Positions 25,485 to 34,030 of a DNA stretch of 64,000 nt are shown piece after piece (the first letter of the stretch is position 1; every line of letters starts with the position of its first letter). Under the pieces are notes generated by a model. The model was given only the letters and a program-made list of their open reading frames with translations. It did not search any database and was not told the origin of the DNA. The DNA is from Streptomyces sp. WZ-12 (lineage in GTDB: Bacteria; Actinomycetota; Actinomycetes; Streptomycetales; Streptomycetaceae). Where the stretch lies: positions 992,001-1,056,000 of the forward strand of contig NZ_CP118574.1 in the NCBI RefSeq assembly GCF_028898845.1, in the 5' to 3' direction. Position numbers and translations under genes: made by a program.

Positions 25485-26819
25485 TCAGAGGGCGAACTGA
25501 ACGGATTCCGGCAGGCTTTCCGGCCGGTTGCCGAGGCGGTCGGCGAGGGCGTCCGCCAGGGTGCCGGTGCGCAGCGACAACAGGCTGAAGGAGCCGGCGT
25601 CGCCGATGCCGTGGCTCGATTCGCACAGGCCGTTGAGGAAGAGCGGCGGCACCTCGTCCATGTCCTCGCGCGGGGTCAGCGCGTAGTCGCTGTCGACGTC
25701 CAGCCGGCCGTCCTCCTCCCGCGCGAAGTGGTCCGCGACGGGGGCCAGCATCGGCGGGCAGAGCTCCTCGTGGGGGGCGGGGCCCAGGTTGCGGAAGCCG
25801 GTGGCCAGGACGACGAAGTCGACCTCGTCGCGGACGCGTTCGCCGGTGTGCAGTTCCTGGAAGTCGATGGTGACGCTCCGGTCGGTCGCCGAGAGGGCGG
25901 TGGCCTCGTGGCTGCCGCGGACGAACACCCGCTGGTCGCCGTCGAGCTGCTGCTCGTAGATCGCCACATACAGCTCTTTGAGGACGTCTCCGTCGGCCGA
26001 GGAGTAGTTGGTCGGCTGCATGTAGGCGTCGAGGGCGCGCCGGCTGTCCCGTGAGGCGCGGAAGTAGTACTCGGTGAACTCCGGGAAGTACCCCTCCTCG
26101 CTGAACGGGCTGGTGTCCTTCAGCCGCAGCGAGTAGGAGCGCGGGTAGGTGACCACGCGGGTGCCGGGGAACTGCCGGTGCAGGTCAAGGGTGAGCTCGA
26201 CGGCGCTCTGGCTGCCGCCGATCACCGCGACGGCCTTGGGGGCCCCGTCGGCGGTGAGCTGCTTCAACCGCGGCAGGTACTGGGTCAGGTGGAAGACGCG
26301 GGGGCTGTCCACGGCGTCGTAGGGCGCCGGGATGTACGGCGTGCGTCCTGGTGCCATGACCAGGGTGCGGCCGAGGTAGCGGTCGCCGGTCTGGGTGGCC
26401 ACCTCCCAGACGCGTTCGCCGTCGTGGTCGATCGCTTGTATACCGACGGCGCGTTGGCCGCAGTCCACTTGGTGGGAGAAGAAATCCGCGGCCCAGCGGA
26501 TGTACCCGGCGTATTCCTTGCGGAGGGGGAACTCGACCGGGAGGTTGAGATGGCGTACCAAACGGCCCTGCTCATGCAGGAAATTGAGGAACGAGTAGCG
26601 ACTGCGGGGGTTCCTCAGGGTTACCAGATCGCGACTGGGATGGTTCTGGATATCCGATCCGTTCAGCAGCATCCCGGGCTGCCAATCGGGGGTGGGACGG
26701 GCTTCCAGAAACCGGGCGTCCAGACCGGGGTACTTCTCCTCGATGGCTATTGCCAGGGCGAGGTTGGCGGGACCGAAGCCTACACCGAGAACATCGTGAA
26801 CGCGCACGGGAAAAGACAA
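25485..26819 (-). CDS. L-lysine/L-ornithine N-monooxygenase-like flavoprotein (first gene of operon)
   Basis: Predicted 444-residue class B flavin N-hydroxylase, which uses NADPH and oxygen to make an omega-N-hydroxy amino acid. FAD motif GVGFGPANLALA (residues 12-23) is canonical, including the Asn. The segment GMLLNGSDIQNH and the NADPH motif AVIGGSQSAVE are typical of lysine and ornithine hydroxylases. TTG 26819 is chosen because AGGAGA lies at the right distance and the FAD motif follows at once; an ATG at 26873 is the alternative. No siderophore synthetase is present nearby, so a role in hydrazine formation (compare Spb38, PyrM) fits better than siderophore synthesis. Confidence 0.88.
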   Translation of the reverse strand: MSFPVRVHDVLGVGFGPANLALAIAIEEKYPGLDARFLEARPTPDWQPGMLLNGSDIQNHPSRDLVTLRNPRSRYSFLNFLHEQGRLVRHLNLPVEFPLRKEYAGYIRWAADFFSHQVDCGQRAVGIQAIDHDGERVWEVATQTGDRYLGRTLVMAPGRTPYIPAPYDAVDSPRVFHLTQYLPRLKQLTADGAPKAVAVIGGSQSAVELTLDLHRQFPGTRVVTYPRSYSLRLKDTSPFSEEGYFPEFTEYYFRASRDSRRALDAYMQPTNYSSADGDVLKELYVAIYEQQLDGDQRVFVRGSHEATALSATDRSVTIDFQELHTGERVRDEVDFVVLATGFRNLGPAPHEELCPPMLAPVADHFAREEDGRLDVDSDYALTPREDMDEVPPLFLNGLCESSHGIGDAGSFSLLSLRTGTLADALADRLGNRPESLPESVQFAL

Positions 26820-26941
26820 GGGTATTCTCCTAAATCGCGTTGAGTTCAGGCATGGTTCTGGCGGGGCGCACAAACGGGAATTACCGTGCCAGCACTGGTC
26901 GCAGCGCCGACACAGATCGCGGCCGACGGCCCTGGCTCATC

Positions 26942-26959
26942 GCGTAGCTGCGACTACGC
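26942..26959. promoter_or_regulatory. Small perfect inverted repeat in the operon-Lrp gap
   Basis: GCGTAG (26942-26947) and CTACGC (26954-26959) flank a six-base spacer about 120 bases upstream of the first N-hydroxylase. The whole 478-base gap (26820-27297) is less GC-rich than its surroundings and holds no gene that I can support. It must contain the promoters of both divergent transcripts. Confidence 0.35.
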
Positions 26960-27218
26960 AAGGCACTTGACCGCGTCGTAGTGGTGGATGGCGGCAAAAT
27001 TCCGCGAGTTACTGGGCAGCGCGGGAATCGGGTGACCCGGGTGGGGGTGGGCACCGTGGGCGGGCATCGGCTGTCTGTTGAGTGACCGGCTAGGGCACCT
27101 ATGACCTCCGACGCTGGTAGCCCTTGAGTGAAACCGATAGCAGGTGATCTCGGGTGTCAGTCATTACTGGCACCGGACGTGCTGATAACCAGCGACTCCC
27201 GGTTCAGTGGCCGCTGAA

Positions 27219-27298
27219 GCTACATTAGTTCAAAGGCTGTAGCAGTCGATGCTAAATCCTTGCCTCAGGAGAGGGGCCTGTAGCATGATCGCCTGCTA
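27219..27298. promoter_or_regulatory. Cluster of Lrp-type operator palindromes before the second Lrp gene
   Basis: Three inverted repeats lie in 80 bases: GCTACA (27219-27224) with TGTAGC (27238-27243); TAGCA-GTCGA-TGCTA (27240-27254); and TAGCA-N8-TGCTA (27281-27298), which ends on the first base of the ATG at 27298. The YAG...CTR pattern in about 15 bases is the known Lrp-family binding shape. The arrangement suggests cooperative binding, autorepression and control of the divergent eight-gene operon. Confidence 0.6.
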
Positions 27299-27759
27299 TG
27301 GACAAAATTGATCGCATGATCCTGCGCGAGCTACAGCGGGACGGGCGCATGGCCAACGCCGATCTAGCCACCAAGGTAGGGCTTACGCCCACCCCGTGCC
27401 TCCGCCGGGTCCGGAACTTAGAAAAGATCGGCGCCATACGTGGTTACCGTGCGGAACTCGACGGTAACTTCTTGGACAGCGGATTCCACGCATTCGCCAC
27501 AGTAGCGATGAAGCACGACAATCGCGCCACTATGACCGAGTTCGAGTCCCGGATCACCGAGCTCCCCCAAGTGATCGAGACCCACCGCCTGTTCGGTGAC
27601 CCCGACTACCTGCTGCGCATCGCGGTCGCCGACATCGCCGCCTACGAGCGCTTCTACACCGAGGTGTTGTGCGCCCTACCCGGGATCAACAAGCTCACCT
27701 CGCACATGACGATGAAAGAGGTCAAGGCGCACCGGGGATTCCTCGCAGGGCTGGAGTGA
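27298..27759 (+). CDS. Lrp/AsnC-family regulator with a TTA codon
   Basis: Predicted 153-residue regulator. It opens directly with the DNA-binding domain (DKIDRMILRELQRDGRMANADLA, then TPTPCLRRVRNLEKIG) and continues with a RAM domain (HRLFGDPDYLLRIAVADIAAYERFY). Codon 41 is TTA, implying bldA dependence. It diverges from the N-hydroxylase operon with operator-like palindromes between them, so it is the best candidate pathway regulator, probably sensing an amino acid. Confidence 0.93.
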   Translation: MDKIDRMILRELQRDGRMANADLATKVGLTPTPCLRRVRNLEKIGAIRGYRAELDGNFLDSGFHAFATVAMKHDNRATMTEFESRITELPQVIETHRLFGDPDYLLRIAVADIAAYERFYTEVLCALPGINKLTSHMTMKEVKAHRGFLAGLE

Positions 27760-27832
27760 TCCCCATGTCGCGGGTCGCCAGCCGCCGCTGGCGAGACGAC
27801 AGAGGCTGAAACCACCTTTCGGGCATACCGAC

Positions 27833-27854
27833 GGCGCCGCAGCGATGCGGCGCC
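27833..27854 (+). terminator. Terminator after the second Lrp gene
   Basis: Perfect nine-base arms (GGCGCCGCA, 27833-27841; complement 27846-27854) with a four-base GCGA loop, followed by a second small hairpin of GGTGCC and GGCACC. Confidence 0.8.
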
Positions 27855-28019
27855 GCCTGGTGCCGACCGGCACCGCGCCGGCGAGTCCCCCGACCCAAAT
27901 ACCGTGCCCCTTCCTGCAGTTGAGCCGAACGAGCGCCACCGACGTGGTCTGGCCGCCACATTGAGCCGGACCCGTACCATCTCGCGCACGAACGGGGCCA
28001 CAGGCTGCATGATGTCTCC

Positions 28020-28538
28020 ATGAGCGATCGTGAGGAACTGCCGACCGCGGTGGATGCGGAAGCGCTGCTCGCCCTGGCCGAGGGCCATCACGCCCGCGCG
28101 GTGCGGGCGTTGGCCCCCCGTGAGGCCGCCGGCCACCTGGTGAAGGCGTATGTCATCGAGGCGTCGGGCCGCACCGTGACGGAGGAGGACGAGGCGGCCG
28201 CGCTGCGGATCGCCGGAGCGCACCTGGGCCTCGGGCCCGCCCGTGGGTCACTGGGACTCGCCGTGGTGATGCTGCACGCGGGCGGCGACGGCGACTACGT
28301 CCTCGTCTCGACCTGGATCGAGGGCTACATGTCCGATCTGGCGGTGTTCGTCGGACCTGCCGGGCGGCCGGACCAACTGCGCCCCGGGCGGGCGGGTCTG
28401 GCGCCCTGTGTCTGGGAGGCCGCCGTGCTGGCCCACGAGCGCGACGCCTTCACCCGCCATGTCCTCGACGGCGACGGCCCGCTGGCCGACCGGCTGACCG
28501 CATGGGCAGCGGACGTCCTGGAAGGGAAGGTGCGGTGA
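28020..28538 (+). CDS. Conserved-looking hypothetical protein
   Basis: Predicted 172-residue soluble protein with no motif I can name. The middle is beta-rich (VVMLHAGGDGDYVLVSTWIEG) and the end is helical (AAVLAHERDAFTRHVLDGDG, then RLTAWAADVLEGK). ATG 28020 is used. The acetyltransferase gene follows after 16 bases and a ketopantoate-reductase-like gene after that, so the three are likely one transcript. Some proteins of this size and pattern accompany small-molecule modification genes, but I assign no function. Confidence 0.6.
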   Translation: MSDREELPTAVDAEALLALAEGHHARAVRALAPREAAGHLVKAYVIEASGRTVTEEDEAAALRIAGAHLGLGPARGSLGLAVVMLHAGGDGDYVLVSTWIEGYMSDLAVFVGPAGRPDQLRPGRAGLAPCVWEAAVLAHERDAFTRHVLDGDGPLADRLTAWAADVLEGKVR

Positions 28539-28554
28539 GGGAGGTCGGTGCCCC

Positions 28555-29046
28555 ATGACGTCGGCACGGGTCAGACCCGCGCGGGTGTCCGATCTCCCGC
28601 AGGTGGCCCAACTGGCCGTCGAGCACGCCGCGTACGAGCGGGCCGCACCGCCGGTGCCCGACCTCGCGGAGCGGCTCGCGATGCTGCTCTTCGGCGCCCC
28701 GGTGCCCCGACTGCGCTGCCTGGTGGCGGAGTTGGCCGACGGTGGCCTCATCGGCTACGCCACCTGCTCGCCCGAGATGTCCACCTGGCAGGCGCGCGAG
28801 TACCTCCACATGGACTGTCTCTTCGTCCGCTCCGGCCATCGGAGCCTGGGCGTCGGCGCGCTGCTGATGGCCGCGGTGGCCGGTGAGGCACGCGGGCTCG
28901 GGCTCGCCGAGGTCCAGTGGCAGACGCCGAGTTGGAACGCGGACGCCGCCCGCTTCTACGACCGGCTCGGCGCACACGCCAACGAGAAGTACCGCTACAC
29001 CCTGCCGGTGCCCGGCGCCAACCACCCCGCGCAGCGGGGTCATTGA
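28555..29046 (+). CDS. GNAT-family N-acetyltransferase
   Basis: Predicted 163-residue GNAT acetyltransferase. The acetyl-CoA loop is VRSGHRSLGVGALLM (R/Q-x-x-G-x-G/A type), preceded by the strand HMDCLFV and followed by EVQWQTPSWNADAARFYDRLG, the usual C-terminal motif B. Acceptor unknown. The stop codon overlaps a possible upstream start of the next gene (TGATGG). Confidence 0.87.
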   Translation: MTSARVRPARVSDLPQVAQLAVEHAAYERAAPPVPDLAERLAMLLFGAPVPRLRCLVAELADGGLIGYATCSPEMSTWQAREYLHMDCLFVRSGHRSLGVGALLMAAVAGEARGLGLAEVQWQTPSWNADAARFYDRLGAHANEKYRYTLPVPGANHPAQRGH

Positions 29047-29063
29047 TGGAGGGGAACTCACAG

Positions 29064-29981
29064 ATGAACGCCACCACCGCTCCTCGGACGGTCGCCGTGC
29101 TCGGCCCCGGCGGGGTCGGCGGGCTCGCCGCGGCCCTGTTGGCCCGCGCCGGGCACCGGGTGATCTGCCTGGCCGGCGACGAGACCGTACGGGTCTTGCG
29201 GAGCCGGGGCCTGCACATCACCAGCGGCGCGTTCGGGGACTTCAGCGTCCCCGTCGAGGCCGATACCCAACTGCGGACCCCCGTGGACCTGTGCCTGGTC
29301 GGGGTCAAGCAGACCGCGCTGGCCTCGGCACTGGAGCGCGTACCGGGCCACGTGCTGGGCGAACGCGGGGTGTTGATACCGCTCCTCAACGGCTTGGAAC
29401 ACCTCGTTCCGCTCCGCGCGCGCTACGGCGACGACCGCGTCGTGGCCGCCACCATCAGCGTGGTGTCCGCCCGCACCGCCCCCGGCCGCATCGAGCACTA
29501 CAGCCCGTTCGCCCGCATCGACCTCGCGGCCGACGCCGTCCCCAGGGCCCGGCTCGACGACGTGGCGGCCGTGCTGGGGGACGCCGGGTTCGCGACCCGG
29601 GTGCGCACCGACGAGAACGCCATGATGTGGGAGAAGATCGCCTTCCTCGCCCCGATGGCGCTGCTCACCACCCGGTACGGCGTCCCCCTCGGCGAGGTCT
29701 GCAGCCACCACCCGGACCACCTCCGGGCCACCGTCGGCGAGGTCGCGGCCGTGGCGGGCGCCACCGGCGCACCGATCGACACGGAGGCCGTGGTGGGCTT
29801 TCTGACCGGTGCGCCGCCCGCTTCGCGCTCCTCCATGCAGCGCGACGCCGAGGCCGGCCGGGAGTTGGAGCTCGACGCGATCGGCGGCGCGGTGCTCCGC
29901 GCCGCGCGGGCGGCCGGAGTGGCGGTGCCGCACCTCACGCGGCTCGTGGACGAGATCCACGCCACCGCCGGTCGGGCCTGA
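29064..29981 (+). CDS. 2-dehydropantoate 2-reductase family protein
   Basis: Predicted 305-residue NADPH-dependent reductase of the ApbA/PanE fold. The N-terminal Rossmann motif is AVLGPGGVGGLAAALLARAGH; the central KQ pair (VGVKQTALA) and the C-terminal helical domain with EKIAFLAPMALLT match the family. ATG 29064 follows GGAGGGG; ATG 29046 is possible. Many actinobacteria carry several paralogues, so a role in pantothenate synthesis is not assured. Confidence 0.85.
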   Translation: MNATTAPRTVAVLGPGGVGGLAAALLARAGHRVICLAGDETVRVLRSRGLHITSGAFGDFSVPVEADTQLRTPVDLCLVGVKQTALASALERVPGHVLGERGVLIPLLNGLEHLVPLRARYGDDRVVAATISVVSARTAPGRIEHYSPFARIDLAADAVPRARLDDVAAVLGDAGFATRVRTDENAMMWEKIAFLAPMALLTTRYGVPLGEVCSHHPDHLRATVGEVAAVAGATGAPIDTEAVVGFLTGAPPASRSSMQRDAEAGRELELDAIGGAVLRAARAAGVAVPHLTRLVDEIHATAGRA

Positions 29982-30009
29982 CCCGTTCCCCTCCGGGGGA
30001 CCGGCCGTT

Positions 30010-30195
30010 TCAGGAACGTGCCCGACGGCGCGGGCGGGGCACCAACTCCCCGCCGCAGTTCGGGCACGTGTCTCCCATCTCCTGGCTGCACGCGACGCAG
30101 AAGCTGCATTCGTAGGAGCAGATCCGGGCCGGGCCGTCGGGAACCAGGACGGCGGTGGTGCACCGCTCGCACAGCTCACGCATTTCCAATGCCAT
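30010..30195 (-). CDS. DUF1272-type small zinc-ribbon protein
   Basis: Predicted 61-residue protein packed with Cys pairs: CERC, CSYECSFC, CVAC and CPNC. The pattern MALEMR...CERC...ICSYECSFC...CPNCGGEL is that of the DUF1272 family. Function unknown; metal binding is near certain. ATG 30195 is chosen over an upstream in-frame ATG because the family begins with MALEMR. Confidence 0.88.
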   Translation of the reverse strand: MALEMRELCERCTTAVLVPDGPARICSYECSFCVACSQEMGDTCPNCGGELVPRPRRRARS

Positions 30196-30248
30196 GCGCC
30201 CCAGCCTCTCACCCGCCAACGGCCCGGCCCAATCCCCCTACCTCCCCC

Positions 30249-31379
30249 CTACGCCGGCACCGCCCGCTGCTCCGGCCCCGCGTACGAGGCCAGCGGTCTG
30301 ATGAGGGCGTTGTGGGCGAGTTGTTCGGTGATGTGGGCGGTCCAGCCGGTGATGCGGCTCAGCACGAAGATCGGGGTGAAGGTGGGGGTGTCGAAGCCCA
30401 TCAGGTGGTAGGCGAGGCCGGCGGGGTAGTCCAGGTTGGGATGGATGCCCTTGCGGGTGAACACGGCCTGGCGCAGGGCCTCGTGGAGCGCGGCCAGGCG
30501 GGTCGCCTCGGGGTCGGCGGCGCGGGCCACCAGGTGGTCGAGCGCGGCCTGCATGATCGGGACGCGGGAGTCGCCGTGCTGGTAGACGCGGTGGCCGAAG
30601 CCCATGATCTTCCGCCGGGCGGCCAGGGCCTCGTCGAGCCACCGCTCGGCGCGTTGCGGGTCGCCGATCTCCTGCAGCATGTGCATCACGGCCTCGTTGG
30701 CGCCGCCGTGCAGGGGGCCCTTGAGGGCGCCGATGGCGGCGGTGACCGCGCTGTAGAGGTCGGAGAGGGTGGAGGTGACCACACGGGCGGTGAACGTCGA
30801 GGCGTTGAAGCTGTGTTCGGCGTAGAGGATCAGGGAGACCTCGAAGCAGCGGACCACCTCCGGCTCGGGCACGGCGCCGAAGCACATGTGGAAGAAGTTC
30901 TCCGCGTAGCCGAGCTCGGGGTCGGGCGGGATCGGGTCCAGGCCGCGCCGGCGGCGCTGGTCGGCGGCGACGATGGTGGGCAGTTTGGCCAGCAGGGTCA
31001 GGGACTTGGCGCGGTTGGCGGCCGGGCTGCCGTCGTCCTCGGTGGGGTCCTCTGCGCCGAAGAAGCTGACGGCGGTGCGCAGCACGTCCATCGGGTGGCA
31101 GGTCTCGGGGAGTCGGGTCAGCAGTTCGGACGTGGTGCGGTCCACGGGGCGCAGCGCGCGCTCGCGGGCGCGGAACGCGCGGAGTTGGCCGGCGTCGGGG
31201 AGCTCGCCGTGCCAGAGCAGGTGGGCGACCTCCTCGAAGGAGCGGTGCGCGGCCAGGTCCTGGACCGGATAACCGCAGTAGGTCAGGGAGTTGGTCTCCT
31301 GGATGACGGTGGAGATCTCGGTGGTGTCGACGACGACACCGGCGAGGCCGCGGTGGATTTCGGGCGCGGTGGCGGGCAT
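30249..31379 (-). CDS. prpC: 2-methylcitrate synthase (citrate synthase family)
   Basis: Predicted 376-residue enzyme condensing propionyl-CoA with oxaloacetate. Catalytic His residues lie in GPLHGGANEAV and MGFGHRVY, with the later Asp in the expected C-terminal region. The short type without the N-terminal beta domain, and the position directly after prpB and prpD, argue for methylcitrate rather than citrate synthase. CGGAGGA precedes ATG 31379; the gap to prpB is 16 bases. Confidence 0.93.
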   Translation of the reverse strand: MPATAPEIHRGLAGVVVDTTEISTVIQETNSLTYCGYPVQDLAAHRSFEEVAHLLWHGELPDAGQLRAFRARERALRPVDRTTSELLTRLPETCHPMDVLRTAVSFFGAEDPTEDDGSPAANRAKSLTLLAKLPTIVAADQRRRRGLDPIPPDPELGYAENFFHMCFGAVPEPEVVRCFEVSLILYAEHSFNASTFTARVVTSTLSDLYSAVTAAIGALKGPLHGGANEAVMHMLQEIGDPQRAERWLDEALAARRKIMGFGHRVYQHGDSRVPIMQAALDHLVARAADPEATRLAALHEALRQAVFTRKGIHPNLDYPAGLAYHLMGFDTPTFTPIFVLSRITGWTAHITEQLAHNALIRPLASYAGPEQRAVPA

Positions 31380-31395
31380 GGGTTCCTCCGGTGCG

Positions 31396-32304
31396 TCAGG
31401 TCCCGGGCGGGAGGGTGAAGTCGAAGACGGCCGCGTCGAAGGCCGTGTAGTCCTGGTAGCCGAGGAGTTCGTAGAGGCGGGAGCGGGTCTGCATGCGGGG
31501 CAGCAGGGACTCCTGGGTGCCCTCGGCGGCCAGGGTGCGCAGACCGTCCTCGACGGCGCCCATGGCCAGGCGCAGCAGGGTGACGGGGTAGAGCGCGATG
31601 TTGTAGCCGAGGTCCTGAAGCGTCCGCGCGTCCAGGAGGCGGGACTTGCCGAACTCGGTCATGTTGGCGAGGAGGGGGACGTCGACGGCCGCGCGGAACG
31701 CCGCGAACTCGGCCTCGTCGGCGAGGGCTTCGGGGAAGAGCGCGTCGGCGCCCGCGTCGACGTATGCCTTGGCGCGGTCGATGGCCGCGTCCAGGCCCTC
31801 GACGGAGCGGGCGTCGGTGCGGGCCATCAGCAGGAAGTCGGGGTCGCGGCGGGCGTCGACGGCGGCCCGGACGCGGCGGGTCATCTCCTCGCGGGGGACG
31901 ACGGACTTGCCGTCGAGGTGGCCGCAGCGCTTGGGGTTGACCTGGTCCTCCAGGTGGAGGCCGGCCAGTCCGGCGTCCTCCATCAACTGGACGGTGCGGG
32001 CGGCGTTCAGCGGTTCGCCGAAGCCGGTGTCGGCGTCGATCAGGACGGGCAGGTCGGTGACCCGGGTGGTCTGCTGGGCGCGGGCGGCGATCTCGGTGGC
32101 GGTGGTCAGACCGATGTCGGGCAGGCCCAGGTCGGCGGCGAGGACGGCGCCGGAGAGGTAGGCGGCCTCGAAGCCGTGCTCCTGGATGAGGCGGGCGGAG
32201 AGCGGGTTCACGGCGCCGGGCATGCGCAACAGGCGGCCGGTGGCCAGTTGTTCACGGAAGGCGCGGCGGCGTTCGGCGGGGGTGGTGCGGGTGTGCAGCA
32301 GCAT
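31396..32304 (-). CDS. prpB: Methylisocitrate lyase
   Basis: Predicted 302-residue PEP mutase/isocitrate lyase superfamily enzyme that splits 2-methylisocitrate into pyruvate and succinate. The catalytic Cys is in PKRCGHLDGK, and DADTGFGEPLNAARTV and LEDQ hold the metal ligands. Its ATG overlaps the prpD stop as TGATG, so the two are translationally coupled. Confidence 0.95.
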   Translation of the reverse strand: MLLHTRTTPAERRRAFREQLATGRLLRMPGAVNPLSARLIQEHGFEAAYLSGAVLAADLGLPDIGLTTATEIAARAQQTTRVTDLPVLIDADTGFGEPLNAARTVQLMEDAGLAGLHLEDQVNPKRCGHLDGKSVVPREEMTRRVRAAVDARRDPDFLLMARTDARSVEGLDAAIDRAKAYVDAGADALFPEALADEAEFAAFRAAVDVPLLANMTEFGKSRLLDARTLQDLGYNIALYPVTLLRLAMGAVEDGLRTLAAEGTQESLLPRMQTRSRLYELLGYQDYTAFDAAVFDFTLPPGT

Positions 32305-33812
32305 CAGAACAGGCCCTTCGGCAGGCTCGCGTCGCGGGCGGCCACGGCCTCCGGGACGACGGCCGGGAAGAGGCCGTCGAGGTCGGGGGCGCGCAGTTCG
32401 GCGAGGTGCTCGGCGGCGGTCAGGAAGCGGTCCTGGGCGGCCGGGGTGACGATGCCGTCGGCGAGGGTGCGGAACTTGCGGGCGTAGGCGGGGCGGTCGA
32501 AGGGGCGGGCGCCTGCCGGGTGGGCGTCGGCGACGGCCAGTTCGTCCTCGATGACCGAGCCGTCGTCCAGGGTGAGCACGGCGCGGCCGCCGAAGGCGCG
32601 GCGCTGCGGGTCGGGGTCGTGGTAGCGGCGGGTCCACTCCGGGTCCTCGACCGTGCTGATCCTCCGCCACAGTGCGACGGTCTCCGGGCGGCGGGCGCGC
32701 TCGGGGGCGTAGGAGCGTGCGTGGTGCCAGGTGCCGTCCTCCAGGGCGACGGCGAAGATGTACGGCACGGAGTGGTCGAGGGTCTCGCGGCTGGCCGTGG
32801 GGTCGTACTTCTGCGGGTCGTTGGCGCCGGAGCCGATGACGTGGTGGGTGTGGTGACTGGTGTGCAGGACGATCGAGCGCACGCGGTCCAACGGGCCGGC
32901 CTTCTCGCGCAGTCGGCGGGCCAGGTCGATGATCGCCTGGGCCTGGTACTCGGCGGAGTGCTCCTTGGTGTAGGTGTCGAGGATCGCGCGGCGCGGCTCG
33001 CCCGCCGCGGGGAGCGCGACGGTGTAGTCGGCCGCGGGACCGTCCAACATCCAGGCCAGGAAGCCGTCTTCGCCCTCGTAGATCGGGGACGGGGAGGTCT
33101 CGCCGCGCATCGCCCGGTCGACGGCCTCGATGGCGGCCTTGCCGGCGAAGGCCGGCGCGTACGCCTTCCAACTGGAGATCTCGCCCTTGCGGGACTGGCG
33201 GGTCGCGGTGGTGGTGTGCACCGCCTGCTGAACCGCTTGGTATACCGTCTCCGTCGGCAGTCGCAGCAGGGCGCCCAGGCCGCCGGCGGTGGCCGCGCTG
33301 AGGTGGGCGACGTGGTCGATGCGGTGGGCGTGCAGGCAGATGCCCTTGACCAGGGCGACGTGGATCTCGTAGGCGGCGACGGTGGCGCGCAGCAGGTCGG
33401 CGCCGGTGCGGCCGGTGTGCTGGGCGACGGCGAGCAGGGGCGGGATGTTGTCGCCGGGGTGGGAGTAGTCGGCGGCGAGGTAGGTGTCGTGGAAGTCCAG
33501 CTCGCGCACCGCGGTGCCGTTGGCCCAGGCGGCCCACTCCGGGGAGACCCTGGTGGCGGTGCCGAAGACCGAGGCGCCGGGGGCGGTGCCGCGGTGCGCG
33601 GTGGCCTGGGCGCGGGCCACCGCGACGGGGCGGCGCAACAGGGAGGCGACGGCGACCGAGGCGTTGTCGATGACGCGGTTGACGGCCATGGCGGCGCTGT
33701 CGGCGTCCAACTCCTCGGTGCCGGTGGCCACCGTCGCCAGTTTCCAGGCGAGTTGGTCCTCGCGCGGCAGGCGGTCGGCGCTGGGGTGGACACGGACGTG
33801 GTGCTCGATCAC
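32304..33812 (-). CDS. prpD: 2-methylcitrate dehydratase (MmgE/PrpD family)
   Basis: Predicted 502-residue dehydratase of the methylcitrate cycle. Family segments include [32 protein letters not shown] and [22 protein letters not shown] 33812 has GAGGAG at good spacing. It is the first gene of prpD-prpB-prpC and diverges from the PrpR-like regulator at 34031. Streptomyces and mycobacteria use this operon for propionyl-CoA detoxification. Confidence 0.95.
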   Translation of the reverse strand: MIEHHVRVHPSADRLPREDQLAWKLATVATGTEELDADSAAMAVNRVIDNASVAVASLLRRPVAVARAQATAHRGTAPGASVFGTATRVSPEWAAWANGTAVRELDFHDTYLAADYSHPGDNIPPLLAVAQHTGRTGADLLRATVAAYEIHVALVKGICLHAHRIDHVAHLSAATAGGLGALLRLPTETVYQAVQQAVHTTTATRQSRKGEISSWKAYAPAFAGKAAIEAVDRAMRGETSPSPIYEGEDGFLAWMLDGPAADYTVALPAAGEPRRAILDTYTKEHSAEYQAQAIIDLARRLREKAGPLDRVRSIVLHTSHHTHHVIGSGANDPQKYDPTASRETLDHSVPYIFAVALEDGTWHHARSYAPERARRPETVALWRRISTVEDPEWTRRYHDPDPQRRAFGGRAVLTLDDGSVIEDELAVADAHPAGARPFDRPAYARKFRTLADGIVTPAAQDRFLTAAEHLAELRAPDLDGLFPAVVPEAVAARDASLPKGLF

Positions 33813-33921
33813 GGGGCTCCTCGCGGCGGGTCGGTCCTGACGGGTGCTGATGGGAGGAGCCTGCCCGTTGGACGCCCGCCGGGCCACCGCTCCAGGGTGC
33901 GGATTCCCTACCGTCCCGGGC

Positions 33922-33967
33922 TGCGAATCTGCGGATGCTGCGAATCTTGCGGATGCTATGTTCGCAA
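33922..33967. promoter_or_regulatory. Probable PrpR operator repeats between prpD and prpR
   Basis: Two head-to-tail repeats, TGCGAATCT-GCGGATGC (33922-33938) and TGCGAATCTT-GCGGATGC (33939-33956), are followed by the inverted half-site TTCGCAA (33961-33967). The repeats sit in the divergent promoter region. TTGC-type half-sites are known for mycobacterial PrpR and RamB, which belong to the same regulator family. Confidence 0.55.
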
Positions 33968-34030
33968 CGGCCCGGCGCCCGCCGCCCGAGGCGCGCGGGC
34001 CGGCGAAGGGCCGCGACGAGGAGGTGTGCC

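Noticed and set aside
25485..26819. Hydroxamate siderophore cluster
   Set aside because: N-hydroxylases are present, but there is no NRPS, IucA/IucC-type synthetase, siderophore transporter or iron-box-like repeat nearby.
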